Shown here piece after piece: positions 8,829-18,994 of a stretch of 64,000 bases of DNA. The notes beneath the pieces are model-generated. The model ran no database searches. It worked only from the letters and a program-made list of their open reading frames with translations, and was not told the DNA's origin. The position numbers were made by a program, and so were the translations under genes. The stretch lies in the NCBI GenBank assembly GCA_024958655.1, contig JANWUR010000011.1:60697-124696 (forward strand). Direction: 5' to 3'. Every line of letters starts with the position of its first letter. Position 1 is the stretch's first letter. This DNA comes from Cyanobium sp. FGCU6. GTDB lineage: Bacteria; Cyanobacteriota; Cyanobacteriia; PCC-6307; Cyanobiaceae.

Positions 8829-9407
8829 ATGGCCGATCCGCTCGAGATCCAGCTCATCTCCGCCGCCCTGCGGCGCGTGGGCTGGGTGCGGTTCTGGATC
8901 CAAATGGCTTTGGGGGTGGTGGTGGTGGGGGTGCTGATCTTCAACAACATCGGTGGCCGGGTGGCAGCCAATGCCGAACGCGCCCTCGGGCTGGGACCCG
9001 GTCTGTCGTTCACCACGTTCTCCTTCTTCGTCCTCCTTTGGAGCCTGTGGCAGGGCTGGCTCGTGGTCCGCTGCGGACGGGCTCTGGTCAGCCCGGTGCG
9101 ACCCAGTAAGGGGGAGACGAATCGCCTAATCAAGCGCGGCCTGCTGGCCGATCTGGCCGGGCTCACGCTGGCGGCCATTGGCTATCAGGCCCTTGCCGGC
9201 AGTCTCTTCCTGCAGGCCTCCATGCAGGCCCCCGGTCTGTTCGGACCGATGTCGATCCCCGCCCCCGGCCGTACGGCGGTGAGCACGTTCCCGATCACCT
9301 CGCTGGAGATGCTCTCGGTTTTGAGCAACACCCAGGTGCTGTTCGCCCATCTGATCGGGCTGGGGTTCACCCTGTGGATGCTGCAGCGGATCCACCGCCG
9401 GGCCTGA
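8829..9407 (+). CDS. DUF3611 integral membrane protein
   Basis: Four hydrophobic segments are visible: FWIQMALGVVVVGVLIF, FSFFVLLWSLWQGWLVV, LLADLAGLTLAAIGYQAL and VLFAHLIGLGFTLWML. The pattern and the RPSKGETNRLIKRGLLADLAGL loop match the DUF3611 family of cyanobacteria and chloroplasts, function unknown. The ATG at 8829 (MADPLEIQL) is preferred over the one at 8796, which shares a CATG with the divergent ribF start. The length is 192 aa. Confidence 0.8.
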   Translation: MADPLEIQLISAALRRVGWVRFWIQMALGVVVVGVLIFNNIGGRVAANAERALGLGPGLSFTTFSFFVLLWSLWQGWLVVRCGRALVSPVRPSKGETNRLIKRGLLADLAGLTLAAIGYQALAGSLFLQASMQAPGLFGPMSIPAPGRTAVSTFPITSLEMLSVLSNTQVLFAHLIGLGFTLWMLQRIHRRA

Positions 9408-9433
9408 GTTTTTCTTCCCTTCGTTGCTCCCCC

Positions 9434-10648
9434 ATGGCACGCATTCTTCTTGTCTCCCATGACGGCTGGCGAACAGGGGCGCCCTACCTGCTCCTGTGGT
9501 TGGCCCAGTGGCTGGCGACCCACCGGCAACACGAACTCGAGGCCTTCTTCGTTCGCGATGGTCCTTTGCGAGAGGAGTTCGCTGCGATCTGTCCGACCGG
9601 GTTCTGGGCGCCAGCCCCACCACGGCGCCTTCACCGCAGGCTTCTCGATCGCTTGCTGCATCACGACGACGCACCGGGGGCCCTGCTTCGTCAGACCATC
9701 ACCCGCTTCCGGCCCGATCTCGTCTATCTCAACTCCCTGGTGCTGGGACAGCATCTCTTAGGCCTGCGGGAGGACTTCCCCGACACACGCTTCCTGTCCC
9801 ATGTGCATGAGCTCGAACACAGCCTCGCCATCTCGAGCCAGCCCGATGCGGTGCGCCGGCAGATCGACCTCAGCGACCGGCTGATCGCCTGTGCCGACTG
9901 TATCCGTGAGAATCTCATCCGCCGGCACGACGTCCCCCCGCAGCGGCTCATGCTGGTGAGGGAGTTTCTCCCTTATCGCAACGCCGAGGAGTTCGCTTCC
10001 GCCCCTCGGCCGACTCAAGATAGTGCCTCCCTGCTGGCGCGACTCGACGACGAACGACGGAGGGGAACGTTCGTGTTCGGATTCACGGGCTCGCCGATCG
10101 CCCGCAAGGGGTTTGACCTTTTCCCCTTGCTGGTGCGTGCCTGCGCTGAGCGTTTTGCTGACCATCCCTTTCTGGCGGTCTGGGTGGGCTGCGGTCCAGG
10201 CTCCGTGCCCCATGGGCTTGCCATGCACGACCTTCAACGCCTTGGGCTTGAAGATTGTGTTCTCCTTCATGGGAGTGTGGCATCCGCGGTCCCGGCGATC
10301 GGCCGGTTTTCGGCGGTGTCGCTCCTTTCCCGTGAAGATCCCTACCCGGTGGTCTGCCTGGAGGGGGCCGCCCTGGGGGTCCCCTCCGTGTGCTTCGAGC
10401 AAGCCGGTGGCATTCCTGAGTTCGTGGCCGGCGGGTGCGGTGTAGCCGTGCCATACCTCGATCTGCAGGCGTTCGCAGCTGCCCTCCATGACCTTGCCCT
10501 CCATCCCGAGCGAAGAGAACGGCTCGGGGAAGCCGCTCGCGAGCGGGTGTTCCGTGAATCCAGCATCGATGTGGCCGGTGGCGCGATCAGTGCCGTGATG
10601 GAGGAGTTGATCAGCTCCGGTTCATCAGCACCGCTTCCCCTGCCTTGA
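9434..10648 (+). CDS. glycosyltransferase family 1/4-like protein
   Basis: The protein has the GT-B layout. An N-terminal Rossmann domain begins MARILLVSHDGWRTGAPYL, and a C-terminal nucleotide-sugar domain carries FGFTGSPIARKGFDLFPLL (the start of the donor domain), a CVLLHGSV segment, LLSREDPYPVVCLEGAALG and PSVCFEQAGGIPEFV with the conserved Glu region. It probably transfers a sugar in cell-surface polysaccharide synthesis; donor and acceptor are unknown. The ATG at 9434 follows the DUF3611 stop by 26 bases. The length is 404 aa. Confidence 0.82.
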   Translation: MARILLVSHDGWRTGAPYLLLWLAQWLATHRQHELEAFFVRDGPLREEFAAICPTGFWAPAPPRRLHRRLLDRLLHHDDAPGALLRQTITRFRPDLVYLNSLVLGQHLLGLREDFPDTRFLSHVHELEHSLAISSQPDAVRRQIDLSDRLIACADCIRENLIRRHDVPPQRLMLVREFLPYRNAEEFASAPRPTQDSASLLARLDDERRRGTFVFGFTGSPIARKGFDLFPLLVRACAERFADHPFLAVWVGCGPGSVPHGLAMHDLQRLGLEDCVLLHGSVASAVPAIGRFSAVSLLSREDPYPVVCLEGAALGVPSVCFEQAGGIPEFVAGGCGVAVPYLDLQAFAAALHDLALHPERRERLGEAARERVFRESSIDVAGGAISAVMEELISSGSSAPLPLP

Positions 10649-10702
10649 TCACGTGTCTCCACGCAAGCAGTGGGCCGAGCGGCACGACCCGGGACAGAAC
10701 CA

Positions 10703-11521
10703 TCACGGCCCTGGCGCCAGCGCCGGAGGCAGAAGTGTGGGATCCGGCAGAGCCGCGCAATCCCCACGCCAGAACAGCTCCGGTTGCAGCGGCGTGAGCG
10801 AGGCCCCGCCTCCGGCCACCCAGGCCACGTCTGTGGGCCAGTCGCCGGGACCCGCCACCGGCGCCTCGGTGTCGTCCACCACCTCCCCGGCCAGCCAGTA
10901 ATAGGTGCGACCGCGGGGATCCTCACGGCGGTCGAACTGATCCACGTAGCGGCGAACGGCGGTGCGGCACCAGCGCAGCGGGCCGATCGCGGCGCCTTCC
11001 CGTGGCGGCACGTTGAGGTTGAGCAGCATCCCCTCGGGCCAGCCCTCCTGCCACAGCGATTCGGCCACATCAAGGGCGATGCGGGCGGCCGGAGCGAACT
11101 GGCGCCAGTGGAAGTCGGCGCTGCTCACCGCCAGAGCGGGGAAGCCTTCGATCGTTCCCTCCATCGCCGCCGAAACAGTGCCGGAATACAGCACGTCGGT
11201 GCCCAGGTTCGGACCGTGGTTGATGCCGGAGAGCACCAGCTGCGGCGGTTCTTCAAGCAGACGGAAGAGGGCGAGCTTGACGCAGTCGGAGGGCGTGCCG
11301 CTGCAGGCCCAGGCGGTGACGCCGGGGGCGAACAGTTCATCGGCCCGCTCGGCTCGCAGGGGCGTCTGCAGGGTGAGGCCATGGCCGGTGGCCGAGCGCT
11401 CCTGATCCGGGCACACCACCGTGACGCGATGGCCCCGCCGCGCCGCTTCCGCCGCCAGTGCCTGAATGCCGTCGGCGAAGACCCCGTCGTCGTTGCTGAT
11501 CAGGATGCGGAGCGGCGGCAT
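10703..11521 (-). CDS. surE: 5'/3'-nucleotidase SurE
   Basis: SurE is a metal-dependent nucleoside monophosphate phosphatase linked to stationary-phase survival. The metal-binding SNDDG motif is at residues 9-13, followed by [37 protein letters not shown] and ALAVSS. The length of 272 aa is normal. It is divergent from pheS, with about 75 bases between the starts. Confidence 0.93.
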   Translation of the reverse strand: MPPLRILISNDDGVFADGIQALAAEAARRGHRVTVVCPDQERSATGHGLTLQTPLRAERADELFAPGVTAWACSGTPSDCVKLALFRLLEEPPQLVLSGINHGPNLGTDVLYSGTVSAAMEGTIEGFPALAVSSADFHWRQFAPAARIALDVAESLWQEGWPEGMLLNLNVPPREGAAIGPLRWCRTAVRRYVDQFDRREDPRGRTYYWLAGEVVDDTEAPVAGPGDWPTDVAWVAGGGASLTPLQPELFWRGDCAALPDPTLLPPALAPGP

Positions 11522-11595
11522 GAATAAGGGAAAAACCTGGTTACGCTAGGCGCAGCCGGCTGCTGCCTACAGTCGGGCCCCGCTTGGACGCCCCC

Positions 11596-12603
11596 GTGAG
11601 CGCCACCCTCAGCCTGCAGCAGCTCACCCAGCAGCTCGATGCCCTTGAATCCGAGGCCGCTGATGCGATCGGCCAGGCCGTCGATGAGGCGGCTCTCGAA
11701 GACCTGCGCGTAGGGCTCCTCGGCAAGAAGGGACGACTCTCCGGGGTGCTGGGGGCGATGGGTCGCTTGCCGGGCGAGGAGCGTCCCCTGGTGGGTCAAC
11801 GCGCCAATGTGCTCAAGGAGCAACTGCAGCGGTTGCTGAGGGAGCGGCTGGAAGCGGTGAAGAGGACGGCCATGGCTGAACGGCTGGAGCAGGAGCGCAT
11901 CGATGTCACCGCCCCCTGCCGCTACGTGCCCCCGGGCCATCGCCATCCGCTGATGGCGACGATCGAGGAGATTGTCGACATCTTCGCTGGACTGGGTTAC
12001 CGCGTGGCTGAAGGCCCCGAGGTGGAGAGCGACCACTACAACTTCACCGCCCTGAATATCCCCGAGCACCATCCGGCCCGGGACATGCAGGACACCTTCT
12101 ACCTCGGGGATGGCCATTTGCTGCGCACCCATACCTCCCCGGTGCAGATCCGCCACCTGGAGGCGAATCCACCGCCAGTGCGCATCGTGGCGCCCGGCCG
12201 GGTGTTTCGCCGTGATGCTGTGGATGCCACCCACTCCCCCGTGTTCCACCAGGTGGAGGTGCTCGCCCTCGACGAGGGTCTCGACTTCAGCCATCTCCGC
12301 GGGACCGTCACCACCTTCCTCCAGCAGTTCTTCGGCGACCTGCCGGTGCGCTTCCGCGCCAGCTACTTCCCCTTCACCGAGCCCTCCGCCGAAGTGGATG
12401 TGCAATGGCGCGGCCGCTGGCTGGAGGTGATGGGCTGCGGGATGGTGGATCCGGCGGTTCTGGAGGGTCTGGGGATCGATCCGGAGCGCTGGAGCGGTTT
12501 CGCCGCCGGGCTTGGGGTCGAGCGCTTCTGCATGGTGCGCCACGGCATCGATGACATCCGCCGCCTCTACACCAGCGATCTGCGCTTCCTCGAGCAGTTC
12601 TGA
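11596..12603 (+). CDS. pheS: phenylalanyl-tRNA synthetase alpha subunit
   Basis: PheS is the catalytic subunit of the alpha2beta2 enzyme that charges tRNA-Phe. The class II core is visible: [47 protein letters not shown] (motif 2), and [16 protein letters not shown] with [13 protein letters not shown] (motif 3). The N-terminal coiled-coil region is intact. I chose the GTG at 11596 ([10 protein letters not shown]), which gives the usual cyanobacterial length of 335 aa; a TTG at 11584 is in frame upstream. Confidence 0.95.
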   Translation: MSATLSLQQLTQQLDALESEAADAIGQAVDEAALEDLRVGLLGKKGRLSGVLGAMGRLPGEERPLVGQRANVLKEQLQRLLRERLEAVKRTAMAERLEQERIDVTAPCRYVPPGHRHPLMATIEEIVDIFAGLGYRVAEGPEVESDHYNFTALNIPEHHPARDMQDTFYLGDGHLLRTHTSPVQIRHLEANPPPVRIVAPGRVFRRDAVDATHSPVFHQVEVLALDEGLDFSHLRGTVTTFLQQFFGDLPVRFRASYFPFTEPSAEVDVQWRGRWLEVMGCGMVDPAVLEGLGIDPERWSGFAAGLGVERFCMVRHGIDDIRRLYTSDLRFLEQF

Positions 12604-12608
12604 CCCTC

Positions 12609-12632
12609 ATGGGCCTCCGCCGGGCGGCCCAT
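12609..12632 (+). other. inverted repeat between pheS and nadK
   Basis: A perfect 7-bp stem (ATGGGCC at 12609-12615 and GGCCCAT at 12626-12632) with a 10-base loop follows the pheS stop by 5 bases. No U-tract follows, so it is not a classic intrinsic terminator. It may act as an RNA 3'-end stabiliser. Confidence 0.35.
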
Positions 12633-12661
12633 AGACTTGCCGAGCCCTTCGACCGCGATCG

Positions 12662-13591
12662 GTGCCCCGCGTCGGACTGATCGTCAACGACGGCAAGGAC
12701 CTGGCCATCGCCACCGCCGACACAATCGAGAGCCGTCTCGCGGCGGCCGGTCTTGACGTGGTGCGGGTGAGCAGCTCCGGAGGAGTGGTCGGCTTCGCCA
12801 ACCCCGATCAGCACCTGCGCAGCAAGGGCTACAGCGCCTGCGTGCCCGCCAGCTTCGATGACCAGATGACCATGGCGCTGGTGCTCGGCGGCGACGGCAC
12901 GGTGCTCTCCGCCGCCCGCCAGACCGCCCCGATCGGCGTGCCGATCCTCACCATCAACACCGGTCACCTCGGCTTCCTGGCCGAGGCCTATCTCAAGGAC
13001 CTCGATGAGGTGCTCGAGCTGGTGGTGGCCGGCGACTGGACCATCGAGGAGCGATCGATGCTGGTGGTGAGCGTGATGCGCGGGGAGCAGCGGCGCTGGG
13101 AGGTGCTCTGCCTGAACGAGATGGCCCTGCACCGCGAGCCGCTTACCAGCATGTGCCACTTCGAGATCGCCATCGGCCGCCATGCCCCGGTCGACATCGC
13201 CGCCGACGGGGTGATCCTCTCCTCACCCACCGGCTCCACGGCCTATGCGCTCAGCGCCGGAGGCCCGGTGATCACCCCCGATTGCCCTGTTCTGCAGCTC
13301 ACCCCGATCGCTGCCCACTCCCTGGCCTCCCGCGCCCTGGTCTTCAGCGACCGGGAACCGGTGACGGTGTTTCCGGCCACCCCGGAACGGCTGATGATGG
13401 TGGTGGATGGCAGTGCCGGCTGCTACATCTGGCCCGAAGACCGGGTGCTGGTGCGCCGCAGCGACCACCCCGTGCGCTTCGTCAGGCTTGCCGATCATGA
13501 GTTTTTCCAGGTGCTGCGCAACAAGCTCGGATGGGGTCTCCCCCACGTGGCCAAACCCGGCCTCGGTGCCGGCAGTTCGGGGGCCGGATGA
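12662..13591 (+). CDS. nadK: NAD kinase
   Basis: The enzyme phosphorylates NAD to NADP, which is needed for photosynthetic electron transfer. The diagnostic [14 protein letters not shown] motif lies near residue 78, followed by [24 protein letters not shown] and [17 protein letters not shown]. The start is a GTG at 12662. The length of 309 aa fits one of the two NAD kinase paralogues common in cyanobacteria. The stop overlaps the start of the response regulator gene (ATGA). Confidence 0.93.
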   Translation: MPRVGLIVNDGKDLAIATADTIESRLAAAGLDVVRVSSSGGVVGFANPDQHLRSKGYSACVPASFDDQMTMALVLGGDGTVLSAARQTAPIGVPILTINTGHLGFLAEAYLKDLDEVLELVVAGDWTIEERSMLVVSVMRGEQRRWEVLCLNEMALHREPLTSMCHFEIAIGRHAPVDIAADGVILSSPTGSTAYALSAGGPVITPDCPVLQLTPIAAHSLASRALVFSDREPVTVFPATPERLMMVVDGSAGCYIWPEDRVLVRRSDHPVRFVRLADHEFFQVLRNKLGWGLPHVAKPGLGAGSSGAG

Positions 13592-14253
13592 GCGCTCCCA
13601 CCGTGCTGCTGCTTGGGCTGGAGGCCGCCCGGCTGGCGCCGCGGCTGGAGGTTTCCGGCTATAGGCCGGTGGAGGAAAGCACCACGGACCTGCCCCAGGC
13701 GGTGATCCTCTCGCCCGGAGAGGAGCCGCGCATCCCCGAGTTGCGGGGCCGCTGGCAGGGGGTACCTCTGCTGCTGGGCATCGTCGACGACAGCGTGGCT
13801 GGCCGCATCCGCTGCCTGGCCAGCGGCGCCGACGACTTCTGGCTCACCGCGCTGGGTCCCAGCGATCTGCTGACAAGGCTGCGTCTGCATCTGGAAAGCA
13901 ACCTGTCGCCGCCGGAGGGTGAACCACCTCTGCGTGTGGCCGACCTGGAGGTCAACCCTGCCCGTCGTGCGGTTCGGCGGGGCAGCCGGGAGATCGCTCT
14001 CACGGCCCGCGAGTATCAGTTGTTGTTGCTGTTGATCCTTCGGGCCGGCGAAGTGGTGGGGCGGGAGCACATCCTGAGGGAGATCTGGGATGACCAACCC
14101 GGTACCGCCAGCAACGTGATCGAGGTGTACGTGCGCTACCTGCGTCAGAAGCTGGAGGAAGGCGGCGAGAAACGGCTGATCCATACGGTGCGTGGCCAGG
14201 GCTACTCCCTGGCTGAGCGTCCTCCGGGCAGGGCGGAGGACCCTGAGTCATGA
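13588..14253 (+). CDS. OmpR-type response regulator with degenerate receiver
   Basis: The C-terminal 100 residues are a winged-helix DNA-binding domain of the OmpR/PhoB type ([44 protein letters not shown] block, [26 protein letters not shown]). The N-terminal receiver is short and divergent. Where the phosphoacceptor Asp is expected ([13 protein letters not shown]) there is Ser, while a GADDFW segment remains. It may therefore work without phosphorylation. It overlaps nadK (ATGA) and is followed by an overlapping DUF192 gene, so all three are likely co-expressed. The length is 221 aa. Confidence 0.82.
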   Translation: MSAPTVLLLGLEAARLAPRLEVSGYRPVEESTTDLPQAVILSPGEEPRIPELRGRWQGVPLLLGIVDDSVAGRIRCLASGADDFWLTALGPSDLLTRLRLHLESNLSPPEGEPPLRVADLEVNPARRAVRRGSREIALTAREYQLLLLLILRAGEVVGREHILREIWDDQPGTASNVIEVYVRYLRQKLEEGGEKRLIHTVRGQGYSLAERPPGRAEDPES

Positions 14254-14747
14254 GGAGGCGAACGTCGCTGCCCTGGCTGGGCCTCACCCTGACGTTGCTC
14301 CTGGGCTGCGACCGCGGGGGTCACGCCGACGACACGTCGAGCCAGCCACCCCAGCAGCTCCCCATCACCGCCCGCTGGTGTCTCGATCGCGGGCCCTGCA
14401 TCGACCTTGAGGAGGCCCGAACCCCCCGTCAGCAGATGTTCGGTCTGCAGATGAGGGATCCCCTGCCGCCGCTGCGGGGCATGTGGTTCCCGTTTTCGCC
14501 TCCCACGCCGGCACGTTTCTGGATGCATCGCACCCCGGCTCCGCTCGACATGATCTTCGTGCGCGACGGCCGGGTGCTGGTCGTGGTGGAGGGAGTGACG
14601 CCGTGCATGCGTCTGCCCTGCCCCTCCTACGGTCCAGGGGTGCCGGTGGATGGGGTACTGGAAGTGGCGGCAGGACGGGCTTCGGCCCTTGGCATCGTGC
14701 CGGGCGTGCCGGTGCGGATCGAATCGATCAGCTCACCCAGGCCGTGA
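14250..14747 (+). CDS. DUF192 lipoprotein
   Basis: The N-terminus carries a lipoprotein signal peptide with a lipobox-like end (LTLTLLLGCDR), so the mature protein is probably membrane-anchored through Cys. The body is a DUF192 domain: EARTPRQQMFGLQMRDPLPP, MWFPFSPP, FWMHRTPAPLDMIFV and GVPVDGVLEVAAGRA. DUF192 proteins are small beta-barrel proteins of unknown role. The gene starts within the stop of the regulator gene. The length is 165 aa. Confidence 0.85.
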   Translation: MRRRTSLPWLGLTLTLLLGCDRGGHADDTSSQPPQQLPITARWCLDRGPCIDLEEARTPRQQMFGLQMRDPLPPLRGMWFPFSPPTPARFWMHRTPAPLDMIFVRDGRVLVVVEGVTPCMRLPCPSYGPGVPVDGVLEVAAGRASALGIVPGVPVRIESISSPRP

Positions 14748-16053
14748 TGATCGCGCCTGCATCATCAGCGGCAATGGGCAGCCGGCCCCTCAGCACCAGC
14801 ACAGGATTCAGGGGCTGGAGCCTGGTTCCCTCACCCAGCGGTGCCCCCCGCCAGGCCTGCAGCTGAGTGACCCCCACCCAGCAGCCTGCCTGCTCCATCA
14901 GCGGCCGCAGTTCCGCCAGTGCTTCCAGTGTGGCCAGTGGGATGACCACCACCCCGCCGGGCCGCAACCGCCGCACCACGTTTGCCAGCACCTCCCCGCG
15001 GTCGCGGCCGCCACCGCCGATCACCACCCGATCGGGATCCGGCAGTGCCTCCAGGGCGTCGGGCGCCTTCGCTTCCACCACCCCCGCCGGCTTCACCCCC
15101 AGCCGCTCGGCGTTGGCCATGATCAGTGGGGCCGACCCGCCCCGCCGTTCCAGCAGCCACCCCTGCAGTCCAGGTCGCAGCCGCAGGGCCTCCAGCCCGA
15201 TCGACCCCACACCCGCTCCGATGTCCCAGAGCACCCCGCGCGCGGGCAGCTCCAGATCGGCCAGCAGCTGGATGCGCACCTCCCGCTTGGTCATCAGTCC
15301 AGGGCGGTCGTCGTGCTGAAGGAACAGCCCGTCCTCGAGGCCGAACAGGGGCAGGGCCGAAGGATCCGGGGGCGTTGGCGGCGGCTCGGCGATCAGCAGC
15401 ACAAGGTTCAGCGGATCCAGGTCCGCTGGCAGGGGGGCCGCGGGGGCCAGCCGCAGCACGCGCTCCCGTTCATGGCCCAGCCGCTCACAGACCCATAGGG
15501 CATAGGCCGCTTCCAGGCCCGACGCCGACAGGATCCGGCGCACCGTTTCTGCACCGCCAGCACCGGGATCGGTGAGCACCGCCAGGGCCCGGGGGCGCTT
15601 CTGAAGTTCTGCCGCCAGCGGTTCGGGATCCCGGCCGTGCAGGCTGATCCAGCTGGCGTCCTGCCAGGGCCGCCCGACGCGGGCAAAGGCAAGCTGCAGC
15701 GAGCTGGGGGCCGGCTGGAAGTGCAGTTTTCCGGGGCCGAAGCGCTGCAGCAGCAGCCTGCCGATGCCGTACCAGAGGGGGTCGCCGCTGGCGAGCACCA
15801 CCGTGGGCCGGCCCTGCGCCAGCGCCGCCTCCAGGGTCGGCCAGGTGGCTTCGGGCTGATCCGTGGGCAGCGCATCCGGGCACGCTGAGGTGGGTGATAT
15901 GTGGCCTGCGGCCTGCTCCTCGGCCCACCAGGCTTCCAGGTCAGCCAGGACGCGGCGTGGGCCTGCCACCAGGGCTGCCATCCGAACCTGACGCTGGGCC
16001 GGGGCCGGAAGTGTCCGGAGGCCACCGGCATCGGTTCCGATCACCTGCAGCAT
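14728..16053 (-). CDS. precorrin-6Y C5,15-methyltransferase, fused CbiE-CbiT (CobL type)
   Basis: The N-terminal half is a tetrapyrrole methylase domain (CbiE): MLQVIGTDAGGL, VVLASGDPLWYGIGRLLL, SWISLHGRD and CERLGHERERVL. The C-terminal half is CbiT, a class I methyltransferase with GLMTKREVRIQLLADL, VLWDIGAGVGSIGLEALRL and VVIGGGGRDRGEVL. The fused enzyme methylates C5 and C15 and decarboxylates during cobalamin-type corrin synthesis. The start is set at the MLQVIGTD Met (16053); an in-frame Met lies 18 codons upstream. Its 3' end overlaps the convergent DUF192 gene by 20 bases. Confidence 0.88.
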   Translation of the reverse strand: MLQVIGTDAGGLRTLPAPAQRQVRMAALVAGPRRVLADLEAWWAEEQAAGHISPTSACPDALPTDQPEATWPTLEAALAQGRPTVVLASGDPLWYGIGRLLLQRFGPGKLHFQPAPSSLQLAFARVGRPWQDASWISLHGRDPEPLAAELQKRPRALAVLTDPGAGGAETVRRILSASGLEAAYALWVCERLGHERERVLRLAPAAPLPADLDPLNLVLLIAEPPPTPPDPSALPLFGLEDGLFLQHDDRPGLMTKREVRIQLLADLELPARGVLWDIGAGVGSIGLEALRLRPGLQGWLLERRGGSAPLIMANAERLGVKPAGVVEAKAPDALEALPDPDRVVIGGGGRDRGEVLANVVRRLRPGGVVVIPLATLEALAELRPLMEQAGCWVGVTQLQAWRGAPLGEGTRLQPLNPVLVLRGRLPIAADDAGAIITAWVS

Positions 16054-16137
16054 CCCAGCCGCCCCTTCGTTCTGTTGGCCCAGAGCCCGCCCCGCCGCTG
16101 ACGCCATGATGCTCACGCGCAAGATCCAATGCCCTCC

Positions 16138-16389
16138 ATGAGCGACCGCCGCCAGCGCATCCATGAGCTGGTTGTGGCTCTGCTGGCTCAGCAGAGCGAC
16201 CTGGAACTGCTCAGCGGCGATGGCCACGGTTTTCCCGAAGGCGATGCCGGCAACTGGATCGAGCGCAACCGCCGCGTCGTGCAGCGCTACCAGGCGCTTG
16301 TGCGCTCCGCCGCCACCCTCGATGCCCTGATCGATCAGGAGGTGAACGGTGGCTTCCGCTCCCCTGAGCACGATCAGGATCAGGCCTGA
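16138..16389 (+). CDS. small conserved hypothetical protein, 83 aa
   Basis: This helical, charged protein starts MSDRRQRIHELVVALLAQQ; a second ATG lies 3 codons upstream. It contains GNWIERNRRVVQRYQALV and no cysteine or membrane segment. Codon use matches the core genome. The function is unknown. Confidence 0.6.
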   Translation: MSDRRQRIHELVVALLAQQSDLELLSGDGHGFPEGDAGNWIERNRRVVQRYQALVRSAATLDALIDQEVNGGFRSPEHDQDQA

Positions 16390-16447
16390 TGGGCGGGACG
16401 CTGGCCCGGGTCAGCTCTGACAAGCTGGTCGCACTTTTGGTGGCCCC

Positions 16448-18994
16448 ATGGCGCGTTTCGGCCTTTCTGCCCTCACCTCGCTGTGGAAGGGTGAGCTGCC
16501 CGGGAAGGCCCCTGGAGATGGTTTCTCATCGCCGACCGCCAGCTGGACCCGCCCCTTCGGACTCCCCTGGGCCGATCCCTACACGGTGCGCTATGCCAGC
16601 AACCTCGACGACGGTCCCAACCACGGCATGCCCCTGGGCGGCTTCGGCTCCGGCTGCCTGGGCCGCGCTCCCGACGGCACCTTCAACCTCTGGCATCTCG
16701 ATGGCGGCGAGCACTGGTTCGGCACCCTGCCCGACTGTCAGTTCGCCTTGCACGAGAGCAACGGATCCGAGCGCCGCGCCCATGCCCTGGCCGTCAGACC
16801 CACCATCGACTCCTCCCGACCTGAGGCCGGCGAGCCCCTGCCTGCCTGGAGCTGGTACCCGGCCAGCACTGACACCCGAACCACCGGCACCTACGCCGCC
16901 TGCTACCCGCTCAGTTCCACCAAGTACGAGGGCGTGTTCGATGCCCAGGTGGGCTGCGAGGCCTTCAGCCCCATCCTGCCGGGCGACTACCAGCGCACGG
17001 CCTATCCGGTGGCGGTGTTCCGCTGGAGCTTCCGCAATCCCACGGCCAGCCCCCTGGAGCTTTCGCTGTTGCTGAGCTGGCGCAACACCTGTGGCTGGTT
17101 CACCAATACCGACACCGCGGCATCGGTCCACTTCCGCGACGACGGCAGTCCCGAGCACAGCTACCTGCCCGCGATCGGCCGCGGCGAGGGGCAGCGCAAT
17201 CGTTGCCTCGAAGCCCCGGGCCTGAGCGGCATCCTGCTGGAGGGCAGGCGGTCGGCTCCCTTGGCCGAAGGGGAGGGCCAATGGTGTCTGGCGGTGCCTG
17301 CCGCCGACGAGCTGGCTGCCGGCGGCGTCCGGGTGATGCGCTGCAGCCGCTGGAATCCCGCCGGCGATGGCGCTGAGATCTGGCAGAGCTTCGCCGCAGA
17401 TGGCTCGATTCCCGAGAGCGACAACGATCGCCACAGCCGGGCGGGGGAGCAGGCCGCCGCGGCCCTGGCGCTGCGCTTCCGGTTGGAGCCCGGTGAATCG
17501 GCGGAGATTCCGGTGGTGCTGGCCTGGGATCTGCCGGTCACCAGTTTCGCCAGCGGCACCCGCGCCCTGCGCCGCTACACCGATACCTTCGGAGACGGGG
17601 GCAACAACGCTGCCGCGATCGCCGTCGAGGCCCTGCGCGACTGGCGGGACTGGCGCAAGGCCATCGAAGCCTGGCAGGCGCCCGTGCTGGAGCGCAACGA
17701 CCTTCCTGAGCCGCTGCGCATGGCCCTGCTGAACGAGCTCTACGACCTGGCCAGCGGCGGCACCCTCTGGACCGCCGCCACCGCCGAGGATCCGGTGGGG
17801 CGTTTCGGGGTGCTCGAGTGCCTCGACTACGCCTGGTACGAAAGCCTCGATGTGCGCCTCTACGGCTCCTTCGCCCTGCTGCAGCTCTGGCCCGAGCTCG
17901 ACAAGGCCGTGCTGCGCAGCTTCGCCCGCGCCATCCCCGCTGCCGACCCCACGCCACGACCGATCGGCTGGTACTTCACCCAGGGCAAGGGCCGGGTGGA
18001 GGCCGCCCGCAAGATCGCCGGCGCCACTCCCCACGATCTGGGCGCCCCCAACGAGCGCCCCTGGGACGCCACCAACTACACCGCCTACCAGGACTGCAAT
18101 CTCTGGAAGGATCTGGCCAGCGACTTCGTGCTGCAGGTGTGGCGCACCTTCCGGCTGGCCCCCAGCGGCGAAGACCTCACCTTCCTGGCGGACTGCTGGC
18201 CGGCGGCCGTGCAGGCCCTGCGCTACCTCAAAGCATTTGATGTGAATGACGACGGCCTCCCCGACAACGGCGGCGCCCCTGACCAGACCTTCGACGACTG
18301 GCCGCTCAAGGGTGTGAGCGCCTACTGCGGCGCCCTCTGGATCGCCGCCCTGGAGGCGGCCCTGGCGATGGGGCAGCGGCTGCAGCTGGAACTGGGCCTC
18401 GACACCAGTGCCGAGCAGCGGGAGTTCGGCAGCTGGCTCGAGCGCTCGCGCTCGAACTTCGATCGCCTGCTCTGGAACGGCGAGTACTACGAGATCGATG
18501 CCGAGAGCGGCACTCCCGTGGTGATGGCCGACCAGCTCTGCGGCGACTTCTACGCCCGCCTGCTGGAGCTGCCGGCGGTGGTGGCCGACGAGCGGGCCCG
18601 TTCGGCTCTCAGGGCCGTGAGGGAGGCCTGTTTCGAGCGCTTCGAGGGCGGGCGCCTTGGGGTGGCCAACGGCCTGCGGCGCGACGGCACCCCCCTCGAT
18701 CCCAATGGCACCCACCCCCTGGAGGTATGGACCGGCATCAACTTCGGCCTGGCCGCGTACTACCGCCTGATGGGCGACACCCCCACGGCCCTGGCGATCA
18801 CCTCGGCGGTGGTGGAGCAGGTCTACGGCGGCGGCCTGCAGTTCCGCACCCCCGAGGCGATCACCGCGGCGGGCACCTTCCGCGCCTGCCACTACCTGCG
18901 GGCCATGGCGATCTGGGCCCTCTGGGCCACCCATACCGGCTGGCAGCCGATCCCGGGGGCGGAGCGCAAACTTGTGCCGGTGCCCGCGGCATGA
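16448..18994 (+). CDS. GH116 family glucosidase (GBA2/SSO1353-like)
   Basis: This 848-aa protein has the GH116 layout. An N-terminal beta-sandwich domain contains MPLGGFGSGCLGR and FNLWHLDGGEHWF. A C-terminal (alpha/alpha)6 catalytic domain contains GVLECLDYAWYESLDVR, DATNYTAYQDCNLWKDL, GGAPDQTFDDWPLKGVSAY and the terminal HYLRAMAIWALWA. The family hydrolyses beta-glucosides or glucosylceramide-like lipids; the cyanobacterial substrate is unknown. No signal peptide is seen, so it is probably cytosolic. Its stop overlaps the next gene (ATGA). Confidence 0.88.
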   Translation: MARFGLSALTSLWKGELPGKAPGDGFSSPTASWTRPFGLPWADPYTVRYASNLDDGPNHGMPLGGFGSGCLGRAPDGTFNLWHLDGGEHWFGTLPDCQFALHESNGSERRAHALAVRPTIDSSRPEAGEPLPAWSWYPASTDTRTTGTYAACYPLSSTKYEGVFDAQVGCEAFSPILPGDYQRTAYPVAVFRWSFRNPTASPLELSLLLSWRNTCGWFTNTDTAASVHFRDDGSPEHSYLPAIGRGEGQRNRCLEAPGLSGILLEGRRSAPLAEGEGQWCLAVPAADELAAGGVRVMRCSRWNPAGDGAEIWQSFAADGSIPESDNDRHSRAGEQAAAALALRFRLEPGESAEIPVVLAWDLPVTSFASGTRALRRYTDTFGDGGNNAAAIAVEALRDWRDWRKAIEAWQAPVLERNDLPEPLRMALLNELYDLASGGTLWTAATAEDPVGRFGVLECLDYAWYESLDVRLYGSFALLQLWPELDKAVLRSFARAIPAADPTPRPIGWYFTQGKGRVEAARKIAGATPHDLGAPNERPWDATNYTAYQDCNLWKDLASDFVLQVWRTFRLAPSGEDLTFLADCWPAAVQALRYLKAFDVNDDGLPDNGGAPDQTFDDWPLKGVSAYCGALWIAALEAALAMGQRLQLELGLDTSAEQREFGSWLERSRSNFDRLLWNGEYYEIDAESGTPVVMADQLCGDFYARLLELPAVVADERARSALRAVREACFERFEGGRLGVANGLRRDGTPLDPNGTHPLEVWTGINFGLAAYYRLMGDTPTALAITSAVVEQVYGGGLQFRTPEAITAAGTFRACHYLRAMAIWALWATHTGWQPIPGAERKLVPVPAA

